This document shows positions 1 through 5,372 of a stretch of 6,157 bases of DNA, piece by piece. The translations under genes and the position numbers were made by a program. The stretch comes from Chloracidobacterium sp. UBA3360 (GTDB taxonomy: Bacteria; Acidobacteriota; Blastocatellia; Pyrinomonadales; Pyrinomonadaceae), in assembly GCA_002360555.1 (NCBI GenBank), contig DEQS01000010.1:1-6157 (forward strand), in the 5' to 3' direction. The notes beneath the pieces were generated by a model, which saw only the letters and a program-made list of their open reading frames with translations, did no database searches and was not told where the DNA came from. Position 1 is the first letter of the stretch; the number at the start of each line of letters is the position of its first letter.

Positions 1-656
1 ACATCGGCATGGCGAACGAGATGGCAAAGCTCTGCAACGCCCTCGGCATCGACACCTGGGAAGTTGTCCGGGCGGCGGCGACAAAGCCGTTTGGCTTTAT
101 GGCCTTTTACCCCGGTCCCGGCATCGGCGGCCACTGCATCCCGCTTGACCCGCATTATTTGTCGTGGAAAGCACGGCAGCACGGGTTTGATTCGCAGTTT
201 ATCTCGCTTGCCGAGCAGGTAAATTCGACGATGCCAAATTACGTTGTTGAACTTGCGACAACGGCTCTGAACGACAGCAAAAAATCTGTCAACGGATCAA
301 AGATCCTGATCCTCGGCGTTGCATATAAAAAGGACATTGACGATATGCGTGAGTCGCCCGCTTTGTCGATCATCGACCTGCTTCGTGCCGACGGAGCGGA
401 TGTTTATTACCACGATCCGTTCGTGCCCGAGGTAACTTTTGATCATGCGTACACTATCGGGGCGGGTGACCCGCTTTATAACAAAGACCTGACCGACGAC
501 CTGATCCGCAACTCGGACTGCGTAATCATATGCACCGAACACACGCCCGTGGACTACAACCGGGTGTGTGAACTTGCGTCATTAGTTGTCGACACGCGTG
601 ACGCTCTGTCGGTCGAGACTCGTGGTGAAAGCAAGGCGAGGATCGTCCGTCTATAA
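1..656 (+). CDS. wbpA: Nucleotide-sugar 6-dehydrogenase, WbpA-type (UDP-GlcNAc/UDP-ManNAc dehydrogenase), 5' end missing
   Basis: This is the C-terminal half of a UDP-glucose/GDP-mannose dehydrogenase family enzyme, which uses NAD+ to oxidise C6 of a nucleotide sugar to a carboxylate in the cytoplasm. The reading frame is open to the left edge; the ATG at 9 is an internal methionine, since family members carry an N-x-G motif just before it. Counting from that Met, residues 25-56 give the central-domain signature, with GGHCIP at 40-45 containing the catalytic Cys43. The C-terminal nucleotide-binding domain follows, with GVAYKKDIDDMRESPA at 103-118 and a terminal VDTRDAL segment. The PFGFMAFYPGPG...LDPHYLSWKAR pattern resembles WbpA/TviB-type enzymes acting on UDP-GlcNAc more than WecC, but substrate is inferred. 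The NAD-binding domain lies outside the window. The stop is 9 bases before the epimerase and in the same frame, which suggests one operon for surface polysaccharide precursors. Confidence 0.93.
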   Translation, partial: IGMANEMAKLCNALGIDTWEVVRAAATKPFGFMAFYPGPGIGGHCIPLDPHYLSWKARQHGFDSQFISLAEQVNSTMPNYVVELATTALNDSKKSVNGSKILILGVAYKKDIDDMRESPALSIIDLLRADGADVYYHDPFVPEVTFDHAYTIGAGDPLYNKDLTDDLIRNSDCVIICTEHTPVDYNRVCELASLVVDTRDALSVETRGESKARIVRL

Positions 657-662
657 ATTTCA

Positions 663-680
663 AATTTGAGATCTCAAATT
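663..680. repeat. 18-base perfect palindrome, copy 1 of an AATTTGAGATCT repeat
   Basis: AATTTGAGATCTCAAATT equals its own reverse complement. It lies in the junction between the dehydrogenase stop (654-656) and the epimerase, and includes the TTG at 666 that is the likeliest epimerase start. A copy matching at 17 of 18 bases lies at 1683-1700, and a 9-base fragment (AATTTGAGA) lies at 1791-1799. The palindrome is directly visible; calling it a dispersed genomic repeat is an inference. Confidence 0.7.
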
Positions 681-1775
681 CAAAAAATATTGCTCATCGC
701 CGGTGCGCGGCCAAATTTTATGAAAGTCGCGCCGATCTACGCTGAGATGAAACGGCGGCCGGATGAGTTTGAGCCGCTGATCGTGCATACCGGACAGCAT
801 TATGATGCGGCGATGTCGGATTCGTTTTTTGACGATCTCGGAATGCCAAAACCGGACGTGCATCTTGGCGTTGGTTCCGGTTCGCACGCTGTGCAGACTG
901 CTAAAATAATGACCGAGTTTGAACCGGTCTTGCTGGAGCATAAGCCGGATTGGGTACTCGTCGTTGGTGATGTAAATTCGACGATCGCATGCGCGCTGGT
1001 TAGCGTAAAGCTTGGCATAAAAGTTGCTCATGTCGAGGCGGGACTTCGGTCACGCGATCGGGCAATGCCCGAAGAGATCAATCGGATCCTGACGGATTCG
1101 ATCTCGGATCTGCTTTTCACAACATCCCAAGACGCCGACGTAAATCTTGCACAAGAGGGAATTCCGGTTGAACGTGTCCGCTTTGTCGGTAATGTGATGA
1201 TCGACTCGCTTCTCGAGCATCTCAAGATCGCGGAAGGTTCAGCGGTGCGGACTGACCTTGGTATTGACGAAAAGGATTACGCCGTTTTAACGCTCCACCG
1301 TCCGTCGAATGTTGATGACAAATCTACGTTCGCAGGCATTTTAGATGCGTTGCTCACTGTTGCAGAACAGATACCCATCATTTTTCCAGTTCACCCGCGA
1401 ACAAAGGCAAAGATCGAGGAATTTGGATTTACTGACGCGATCGCGAAATCAAATATCCGTCTGATCGATCCGCTCGGCTACATCGATTTCATGCGTCTAT
1501 ATAGCGGGTCAAAGCTTGTGCTAACAGATTCGGGGGGCTTGCAGGAAGAGACCACGGTGCTTGGAATTCCATGCCTGACGCTGAGAGAAAATACTGAACG
1601 ACCAGTCACTCTTGAACTCGGTACAAATGTGCTGGTTGGCACCGATCCGCAGAAGATCAGAGACGCCGCCGCCGAAATCCTCAATTTGAGATCTGAAATT
1701 TCAAATAAAAAGATCCCGCCGCTGTGGGACGGGAAAACGGCCGGACGCATCTGTGACGAACTGACTAAGTTCTAA
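666..1775 (+). CDS. wecB: UDP-N-acetylglucosamine 2-epimerase, non-hydrolysing
   Basis: This cytoplasmic enzyme interconverts UDP-GlcNAc and UDP-ManNAc, feeding capsule, O-antigen or enterobacterial-common-antigen-like polysaccharides. At 369 residues it has the normal family length. Visible signatures are GARPNFMK (13-20), HTGQHYD (41-47), VGDVNST (100-106), HVEAGLRSRDRAMPEEINR (122-140), LHRPSNVD (210-217), PVHPRTK (241-247) and TDSGGLQEE...TERPVT (287-315), which together cover the catalytic and UDP-binding regions. The start is uncertain. The frame opens after the dehydrogenase stop at 654-656, and the first ATG (720) would remove GARPNF, so TTG at 666 is the best choice, although no good ribosome binding site precedes it. 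Translational coupling to the upstream gene is likely. Residues 340-348 (NLRSEISNK) are encoded by a repeat copy in a variable linker. Given a WbpA-type partner, the substrate could also be a modified UDP-amino-sugar uronate, as for WbpI. Confidence 0.95.
   Translation: MRSQIQKILLIAGARPNFMKVAPIYAEMKRRPDEFEPLIVHTGQHYDAAMSDSFFDDLGMPKPDVHLGVGSGSHAVQTAKIMTEFEPVLLEHKPDWVLVVGDVNSTIACALVSVKLGIKVAHVEAGLRSRDRAMPEEINRILTDSISDLLFTTSQDADVNLAQEGIPVERVRFVGNVMIDSLLEHLKIAEGSAVRTDLGIDEKDYAVLTLHRPSNVDDKSTFAGILDALLTVAEQIPIIFPVHPRTKAKIEEFGFTDAIAKSNIRLIDPLGYIDFMRLYSGSKLVLTDSGGLQEETTVLGIPCLTLRENTERPVTLELGTNVLVGTDPQKIRDAAAEILNLRSEISNKKIPPLWDGKTAGRICDELTKF
1683..1700. repeat. Copy 2 of the AATTTGAGATCT repeat, inside wecB
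   Basis: AATTTGAGATCTGAAATT differs from copy 1 (663-680) by a single base. It is followed by TCAAAT, which gives a 6-base inverted pair with ATTTGA at 1684-1689. It is read in frame as part of the epimerase, in a poorly conserved linker before the final helix, so the gene stays intact. Confidence 0.65.
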
Positions 1776-1781
1776 CTGCGA

Positions 1782-1819
1782 AAAGACGCTAATTTGAGAA
1801 TTTCTCTTTTAGCGTCTTT
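1782..1819. terminator. Hairpin between convergent wecB and bcp, probable bidirectional terminator
   Basis: AAAGACGCTAA (1782-1792) pairs perfectly over 11 bases with TTAGCGTCTTT (1809-1819) around a 16-base loop, and the loop can form a small GAGA/TCTC stem. The hairpin starts 6 bases after the wecB stop and ends 27 bases from the bcp stop. The flanks lack a long T-run: the arms supply only TTT or AAA ends. Terminator function is therefore inferred from position and stem strength. Confidence 0.6.
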
Positions 1820-1832
1820 CGTGTATTTCGCG
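1806..1832 (-). repeat. Three degenerate 9-base tandem units
   Basis: Read on the minus strand this stretch is CGCGAAATA, CACGAAAGA, CGCTAAAAG, three 9-base units sharing a CGCGAAA-like core. The last two units overlap the right arm of the hairpin at 1782-1819. The left arm (GCGAAAAGA then CGCTAATTT, from about 1779) resembles the same unit, but on the opposite strand. Confidence 0.5.
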
Positions 1833-1846
1833 GTTAAATTCTTAAA

Positions 1847-2308
1847 TCACTTCTCGCCAAATGCAGCCAGCACTTCGTCGGCGTGGGCTGAAACGTCGAC
1901 CTTGTCGAAAATTTTGACGATCTTGCCATCGCCGTCGATAAGGAAAGTCTTGCGAAACGTCCCCATATACTTTCGGCCATACATCGATTTTTCGCCCCAG
2001 ACACCATATGCCTCGACAATCTGTTTGTCGGTATCGGCGAGCAGGTCGAACGGAAGCTGAAATTTTGAGATAAATTTCTGATGAGATTTTTCGTTGTCGG
2101 TCGAGACGCCGAGAACACGGATGCCTTTGCTCTTATAGACATCATCCGCATCCCGAAATGAGCAAGCCTCTTTTGTGCAACCCGGCGTATCGTCTTTTGG
2201 GTAAAAGTAAAGCACGACCCGCTGGCCCTTAAGGTCAGCAAGTTTTACGTCGTTTCCGTCCTGGTCTTTGGCATTAAAATCCGGTGCCTTATCGCCTTCT
2301 TTAAGCAT
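1847..2308 (-). CDS. bcp: Thioredoxin-dependent thiol peroxidase, BCP/PrxQ peroxiredoxin
   Basis: This peroxiredoxin reduces hydrogen peroxide and organic hydroperoxides in the cytoplasm, with thioredoxin as the usual electron donor. The 153 residues match the family length (about 150-160) and span one thioredoxin-fold AhpC/TSA domain. The active-site block PKDDTPGCTKEAC (37-49) carries the peroxidatic Cys44 and, five residues on, Cys49, the resolving position of the atypical two-cysteine BCP subgroup. GRKYMGTFRKTFLID, around residues 111-125, holds the conserved arginine near the active site. The start is well supported by an AAGGAG site four bases upstream. The gene is convergent with wecB across the hairpin at 1782-1819 and divergent from a cysteine-rich YkgJ-like gene across a 54-base spacer. 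No peroxide-regulator operator is recognisable in that spacer. Confidence 0.96.
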   Translation of the reverse strand: MLKEGDKAPDFNAKDQDGNDVKLADLKGQRVVLYFYPKDDTPGCTKEACSFRDADDVYKSKGIRVLGVSTDNEKSHQKFISKFQLPFDLLADTDKQIVEAYGVWGEKSMYGRKYMGTFRKTFLIDGDGKIVKIFDKVDVSAHADEVLAAFGEK

Positions 2309-2362
2309 AATTCTCCTTACGTAGGGTAAAATCTAGTTTTTACGATTGTAACATGCGGACAT
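2309..2362. promoter_or_regulatory. 54-base divergent spacer with the bcp ribosome binding site
   Basis: This spacer separates the starts of bcp (-) and the YkgJ-like gene (+), so promoters for both should lie here or overlap the 5' coding ends. On the minus strand AAGGAG (complement of 2313-2318) lies 4 bases before the bcp ATG, and a TACAAT -10-like hexamer (complement of 2345-2350) is present, but no matching -35 is seen. The plus-strand gene has no recognisable Shine-Dalgarno sequence. The ribosome site is clear; the promoter is tentative. Confidence 0.45.
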
Positions 2363-2890
2363 ATGTTTAGACCTATCAGCGAACAAAGTGCTCTAGCGAA
2401 ACTCGATGAACTGAGATCAGATTTTCGGTCAGTGATCGCCGAGGAATATGAGCATCGGGCAAAGGATTGCGCGGTTTGCGAGACGCCGGGGGCGTGCTGT
2501 CTGGACGAACATTTTGTGAATGTGCACGTCTCTCGGCTTGAGGCGGTGGCGATCGGGAAAGCGATTGCTGATCTCCCTGAGCAAACGAAAAAGGCCGTGC
2601 GAGAACGCACGGCACTGACGATAGAAAAATACAAACTTGACGAAGCGGTCGATACACGCACTGCAACCTATGCATGTCCGCTGTTTGAAAAAGGTACGGG
2701 CTGTCTAGTCCACAACACTGCCAAGCCTCTGCCGTGCATCATGCACGCCTGCTATTCGTCCGCAGCGGATCTGCCGCCTGACGAACTCCTTGACCGAGCC
2801 GAACTTGCCGTTAGCAATCTCAACGAGCAAACCTACCGCAGACCCACCGGGCATCTGCCGATACCGCTGGCTATCACAGAACTTACCTAG
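2363..2890 (+). CDS. YkgJ-like CxxCxxCC family cysteine-rich protein (putative zinc- or iron-binding)
   Basis: This 175-residue soluble protein has no signal peptide or membrane segment. Eight cysteines fall in two groups: CAVCETPGACC (Cys36, 39, 45, 46), and then Cys105, 114, 125 and 130 in the segment ACPLF...GC...PCIMHAC. The arrangement C-x2-C-x5-CC, followed by CPLF, GC and a P-x2-C, matches the YkgJ/UPF0153 family, often annotated as a zinc/iron-chelating domain or Fe-S oxidoreductase, whose biochemical role is not firmly established. Helical, charged stretches lie at the N-terminus and at residues 57-95. The ATG at 2363 lacks a clear ribosome binding site, so the start is moderately certain. 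Its neighbour across the divergent spacer is peroxiredoxin bcp, so shared redox or metal stress control is possible but inferred. Its TAG overlaps the stop of the convergent membrane-protein gene. Confidence 0.88.
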   Translation: MFRPISEQSALAKLDELRSDFRSVIAEEYEHRAKDCAVCETPGACCLDEHFVNVHVSRLEAVAIGKAIADLPEQTKKAVRERTALTIEKYKLDEAVDTRTATYACPLFEKGTGCLVHNTAKPLPCIMHACYSSAADLPPDELLDRAELAVSNLNEQTYRRPTGHLPIPLAITELT

Positions 2891-3291
2891 TTTGACCGTC
2901 TCATTTTTCCGCCGACAATTGTCATTGGAAGCAGAAACAGAACAAACAAAATGTGGTACCAAGCCGGAGCCATGTTCCAAAACATATACTCGACCGCAAC
3001 GCCGACAAGTACGAGGATGAAGCCCAGCACCATTGTGGATTTTTTATATTCGCCCGCGACGAGAGCTGTCATGTAGCCCGCAATTAGCGACGTGATAAAG
3101 CTGCGAACAAGATTGACCAGCACGATCACGATGCTGCTTTCGACAGCGGTCCCGTTAACGAGAGCCTTTTCGGCTGCGAGCGAGTGGGCTCCGTATTCTG
3201 CCCAAAACCTTCCGATCGTTTGCTCGCCGCCGACCCAGACGATCGACCAAACAATAAATCCGACGATAATACCTAAGATGATTCGACCCAT
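2887..3291 (-). CDS. Small four-helix integral membrane protein, function unknown
   Basis: I do not recognise a named family. The 134-residue product has four hydrophobic segments: about residues 4-20 (with WSIVW), 53-79, 87-105 and 111-127. A 30-residue polar, partly acidic loop (21-52) follows the first helix, short loops separate the rest, and the tail KMRRSN is basic, which favours a cytoplasmic C-terminus. The region between helices 2 and 3 holds EYKKS, a typical cytoplasmic turn. A strong site, GGAGG, lies 4 bases before the ATG and fixes the start. The gene follows sppA on the same strand, 112 bases downstream, but a terminator-like hairpin separates them, so it may have its own promoter. 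Its stop overlaps the convergent YkgJ-like stop in the tetranucleotide CTAG at 2887-2890. A membrane role is certain only from composition. Confidence 0.85.
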   Translation of the reverse strand: MGRIILGIIVGFIVWSIVWVGGEQTIGRFWAEYGAHSLAAEKALVNGTAVESSIVIVLVNLVRSFITSLIAGYMTALVAGEYKKSTMVLGFILVLVGVAVEYMFWNMAPAWYHILFVLFLLPMTIVGGKMRRSN

Positions 3292-3292
3292 T

Positions 3293-3300
3293 CTTCCTCC
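3293..3300 (-). promoter_or_regulatory. Ribosome binding site of the small membrane protein gene
   Basis: The complement reads GGAGGAAG, ending one base before the ATG at 3291-3289, with the GGAGG core 4 bases from the start codon. It supports that start and shows that the hydrophobic reading frame is translated. Confidence 0.75.
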
Positions 3301-3301
3301 A

Positions 3302-3352
3302 GTAAAAGAAAAAGGACAATAGAAATTTTAGGTAAAAACTCCCCTTGTCCTT
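3302..3352 (-). terminator. Probable sppA terminator
   Basis: On the minus strand AAGGACAA (complement of 3345-3352) pairs over 8 bases with TTGTCCTT (complement of 3312-3319) around a 25-base loop. It is followed at once by TTTTTCTTTT (complement of 3302-3311), the T-tract of an intrinsic terminator. It lies 51 bases after the sppA stop. The long loop weakens the call. A TAAAAT -10-like hexamer (complement of 3325-3330) in the loop could belong to a promoter for the next gene, but no -35 is visible. Confidence 0.6.
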
Positions 3353-3403
3353 GTTTAGTTTGCGCGAACAAAACTTTATTCGCAGTTGCGGAAAATGTCA
3401 ACG

Positions 3404-5188
3404 CTACTTGATGTTGAGTTCGAACGGCATCATGAGCATTGACTGCCCCTGTTTCATCTGTTCGAACAACGCCATGTAGCGGAACGAGCGGCGGATGTCC
3501 GACGGGAGCGATCTGATAACCGCCTCTTGAGCTTTTGCTTCGGACGAGGTTTCGTCATTAAACAACGTCTCAAAAAACGGTCGCGGTGCCGGGAAAACGA
3601 CGCGGCGAACGTCTTTGTCAGCGGGTAGATTTGCAAGCTCTTTGGCAATGCTGATGGCTTTTTCGAGGCCTCCAAATTCATCGATCAGGCCGTTGGCTTT
3701 GGCTTGCGTGCCTGTCCAGACGCGACCCTGGCCGAGCGTGTTGGCTTCTTCCGCGGTTTTTTTGCGGCCCGCCGCGACCTTTGGTATAAAGCTGTCGTAA
3801 TAGACGCTGCTGATTTGCGATTCCATCTTTGCCCGTTCCTCGGGCGTCCATTTTTCGGTGGCACGAAAAATACCGGCATTCTTGCCGCGCATCGTATATT
3901 CATTTGAAACGCCGATCCAATCGTAAAAGCCCTTGATATTTGGCTTGAACACAAAAATGCCGATCGAACCGGTTATGGTCGCGGGTTCGGCGACGATCTT
4001 ATTCGCGTTACAGGCGATGTAATATCCACCTGAGGCCGCCACGTCGCCCATCGAAACAACGACAGGTTTTTTAGCTTTTGCGTTTTCGAGCGCGTACCAC
4101 ATCACATCCGATGCGAGAGCCGAACCGCCGCCGGAATCTACACGGAGAACGATCGCTTTGACCGTTTTGTCATTTGCCGCATCATTTACTGCGGCGACGA
4201 CGGTGTCTGAGCCAACCGACTCACCATTCAAAGGCCCGCTCGACGAACGTCCACTAGTGATAGCTCCTGAGGCATAAATGACGGCGACCCTTTCGCCGTT
4301 ATTAAGGCCCAGCGTGTCCGAAGGGATCTCACGATAAGCACCTCCGCGAATTGTGCGAAGTGTGTCGCTTTCCTTGTAGCCGAGCTTTGCCTTGAGTTCG
4401 CTATCGACCTGTTCGCGGTAAAACGCGTCATCGATCAGGCCGAGCTCCTTGGCTTTCTTAGCATTGTATGGAGCGTTATCGATCAACGCTTTTACGTCCT
4501 CGACAGATTTCTTTCGCGACTCGGCAATTGCATTTGTAAAGCGGCCAAAAAACTCGTCGAGCAGCGAGTTGATGACCTCACGTTGGCCATCGCCCATCGC
4601 GGTTTTGGTGTATTGGTCGGGAGCACTCTTGTATTTTGGGCCGATCTGGATCGCATCGACCTCAACGCCGAGTTTGTCGAGCGAGCCTTTGTAAAACATC
4701 GCTTCGGCGGCAAGGCCGTTGACGTAAATATCTCCGGACGGCGGCAGAAATATCTTGTCGGCCGCAGTCGCGATGTAGTATTCCTTGTTCATGCCGATCT
4801 CCATATAGGCATAGACCGGTTTGCCCGAAGATCTCAGATCTTTGATGGCATCACGCAATTCATCAGCCTTGCCCCAGCCGATGCCAGGGAAATTGATCTC
4901 GAGCATGACGGCTCCAATTCGCGGATCGACTTTTGCTTTACGGATCTGTGTGAGCAAGCTCGTAAAAGATTGTGGCTGAGAAATGCCAAAAGCTTTGGCA
5001 AGCGGCTCTTCGGCGACATAATCGGGCAGTTCGCCCGAAATGCTGAGGATCAGCACGCTGTTATTTGCGACCGTGGGTGCGCCCATATTTCTCGCCGCAT
5101 AAGCGATGACGATGACCGCCACTATTAGCAGAGCTAAGAGAACACCGCCGATCAATAAAAAGAACTTACCTGTTTTTGACATTGCCAT
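3404..5188 (-). CDS. sppA: Signal peptide peptidase SppA, 67K (double-domain) type
   Basis: This membrane-anchored serine protease degrades signal peptides left after secretion. At 594 residues it matches the long, E. coli-like form (618), in which two tandem ClpP/crotonase-fold domains together form the active site. A single uncleaved-looking anchor covers residues 9-31, with Lys5 and Lys8 before it, placing the catalytic body outside the cytoplasmic membrane. The first domain (about 45-260) contains GPKYKSAPDQYT, where Lys187 aligns with the catalytic lysine of the TYKSA motif in E. coli. The second domain (about 300-520) contains VDSGGGSALASD (350-361) and GDVAASGGYYIA (381-392), where Ser386 is the nucleophile. 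Both catalytic residues are present, so it should be active. An in-frame TAA four codons before the ATG at 5188 limits the start to Met1 or Met3; neither has a good ribosome binding site. It is divergent from the response regulator. Confidence 0.96.
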   Translation of the reverse strand: MAMSKTGKFFLLIGGVLLALLIVAVIVIAYAARNMGAPTVANNSVLILSISGELPDYVAEEPLAKAFGISQPQSFTSLLTQIRKAKVDPRIGAVMLEINFPGIGWGKADELRDAIKDLRSSGKPVYAYMEIGMNKEYYIATAADKIFLPPSGDIYVNGLAAEAMFYKGSLDKLGVEVDAIQIGPKYKSAPDQYTKTAMGDGQREVINSLLDEFFGRFTNAIAESRKKSVEDVKALIDNAPYNAKKAKELGLIDDAFYREQVDSELKAKLGYKESDTLRTIRGGAYREIPSDTLGLNNGERVAVIYASGAITSGRSSSGPLNGESVGSDTVVAAVNDAANDKTVKAIVLRVDSGGGSALASDVMWYALENAKAKKPVVVSMGDVAASGGYYIACNANKIVAEPATITGSIGIFVFKPNIKGFYDWIGVSNEYTMRGKNAGIFRATEKWTPEERAKMESQISSVYYDSFIPKVAAGRKKTAEEANTLGQGRVWTGTQAKANGLIDEFGGLEKAISIAKELANLPADKDVRRVVFPAPRPFFETLFNDETSSEAKAQEAVIRSLPSDIRRSFRYMALFEQMKQGQSMLMMPFELNIK

Positions 5189-5220
5189 TGTTGATAATTA
5201 CCCGCTTGATCAATAAAAAG
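5150..5220. repeat. 13-base direct repeat flanking the sppA start
   Basis: GATCAATAAAAAG occurs exactly at 5150-5162, inside the sppA membrane-anchor codons, and again at 5208-5220 in the upstream spacer, 58 bases apart. The coding copy encodes part of FFLLIG. It may be a small local duplication or chance in AT-rich sequence. Confidence 0.4.
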
Positions 5221-5372
5221 TTACGCCAAACACCGCGTATTACTTGAGTTATATTACGTCAATTGGAGGCAAAAAGTTTAATCATGTAGCGATGCTCTTA
5301 CCGGGCAGTTTTGTGCATCAAAGGATTATCGCGTTATAGCGCACAACGATATTTTTGGTATATTCACAGTTT
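5189..5372. promoter_or_regulatory. 184-base divergent spacer between sppA and the sigma-54 response regulator
   Basis: This AT-rich spacer should hold promoters for both flanking genes. Plus strand: TATATT at 5359-5364 is a good -10-like hexamer, but it lies only 8 bases before the regulator ATG and has no convincing -35. Minus strand: TTGACG (about 5257-5262) and nearby TATAAC or TAATAC elements are suggestive but badly spaced. GATGC (5291-5295) and GCATC (5315-5319) form a weak inverted repeat. I see no sigma-54 GG-N10-GC promoter and no small gene or RNA in this stretch. Confidence 0.35.

Noticed and set aside
9..11. ATG at position 9 as the true start of the dehydrogenase
   Set aside because: The frame continues upstream to the window edge with family-consistent residues, and a start here would leave out the NAD-binding domain.
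2061..2079. AATTTTGAGATAAATTTC-like stretch in bcp resembling the AATTTGAGATCT repeat
   Set aside because: It encodes normal bcp residues (KFISKFQ) with no insertion relative to the family length, and the match to the repeat is poor.
1834..2241. 135-codon frame overlapping bcp on the same strand
   Set aside because: It is a shifted-frame shadow of bcp, whose active-site motifs and ribosome site are in the other frame; its product is rich in Arg and Ser with no domain.
2376..2980. Minus-strand frames opposite the YkgJ-like gene (2376-2675 and 2705-2980)
   Set aside because: They are antisense to the eight-cysteine motif gene and have low-complexity or unrecognisable products.
4829..4841. AGATCT-C-AGATCT doublet in sppA
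   Set aside because: It is short and explained by the codons for the DLRSSG region; there is no longer match to the repeat family.
4583..5128. 181-codon open frame on the plus strand opposite sppA
   Set aside because: It is fully antisense to a well-conserved sppA region containing the catalytic lysine, and its translation shows no recognisable domain.
5189..5372. Possible sigma-54 promoter controlling the regulator or sppA
   Set aside because: I found no GG and GC pair with the required 10-base spacing in a plausible TGGCAC...TTGC context on either strand.
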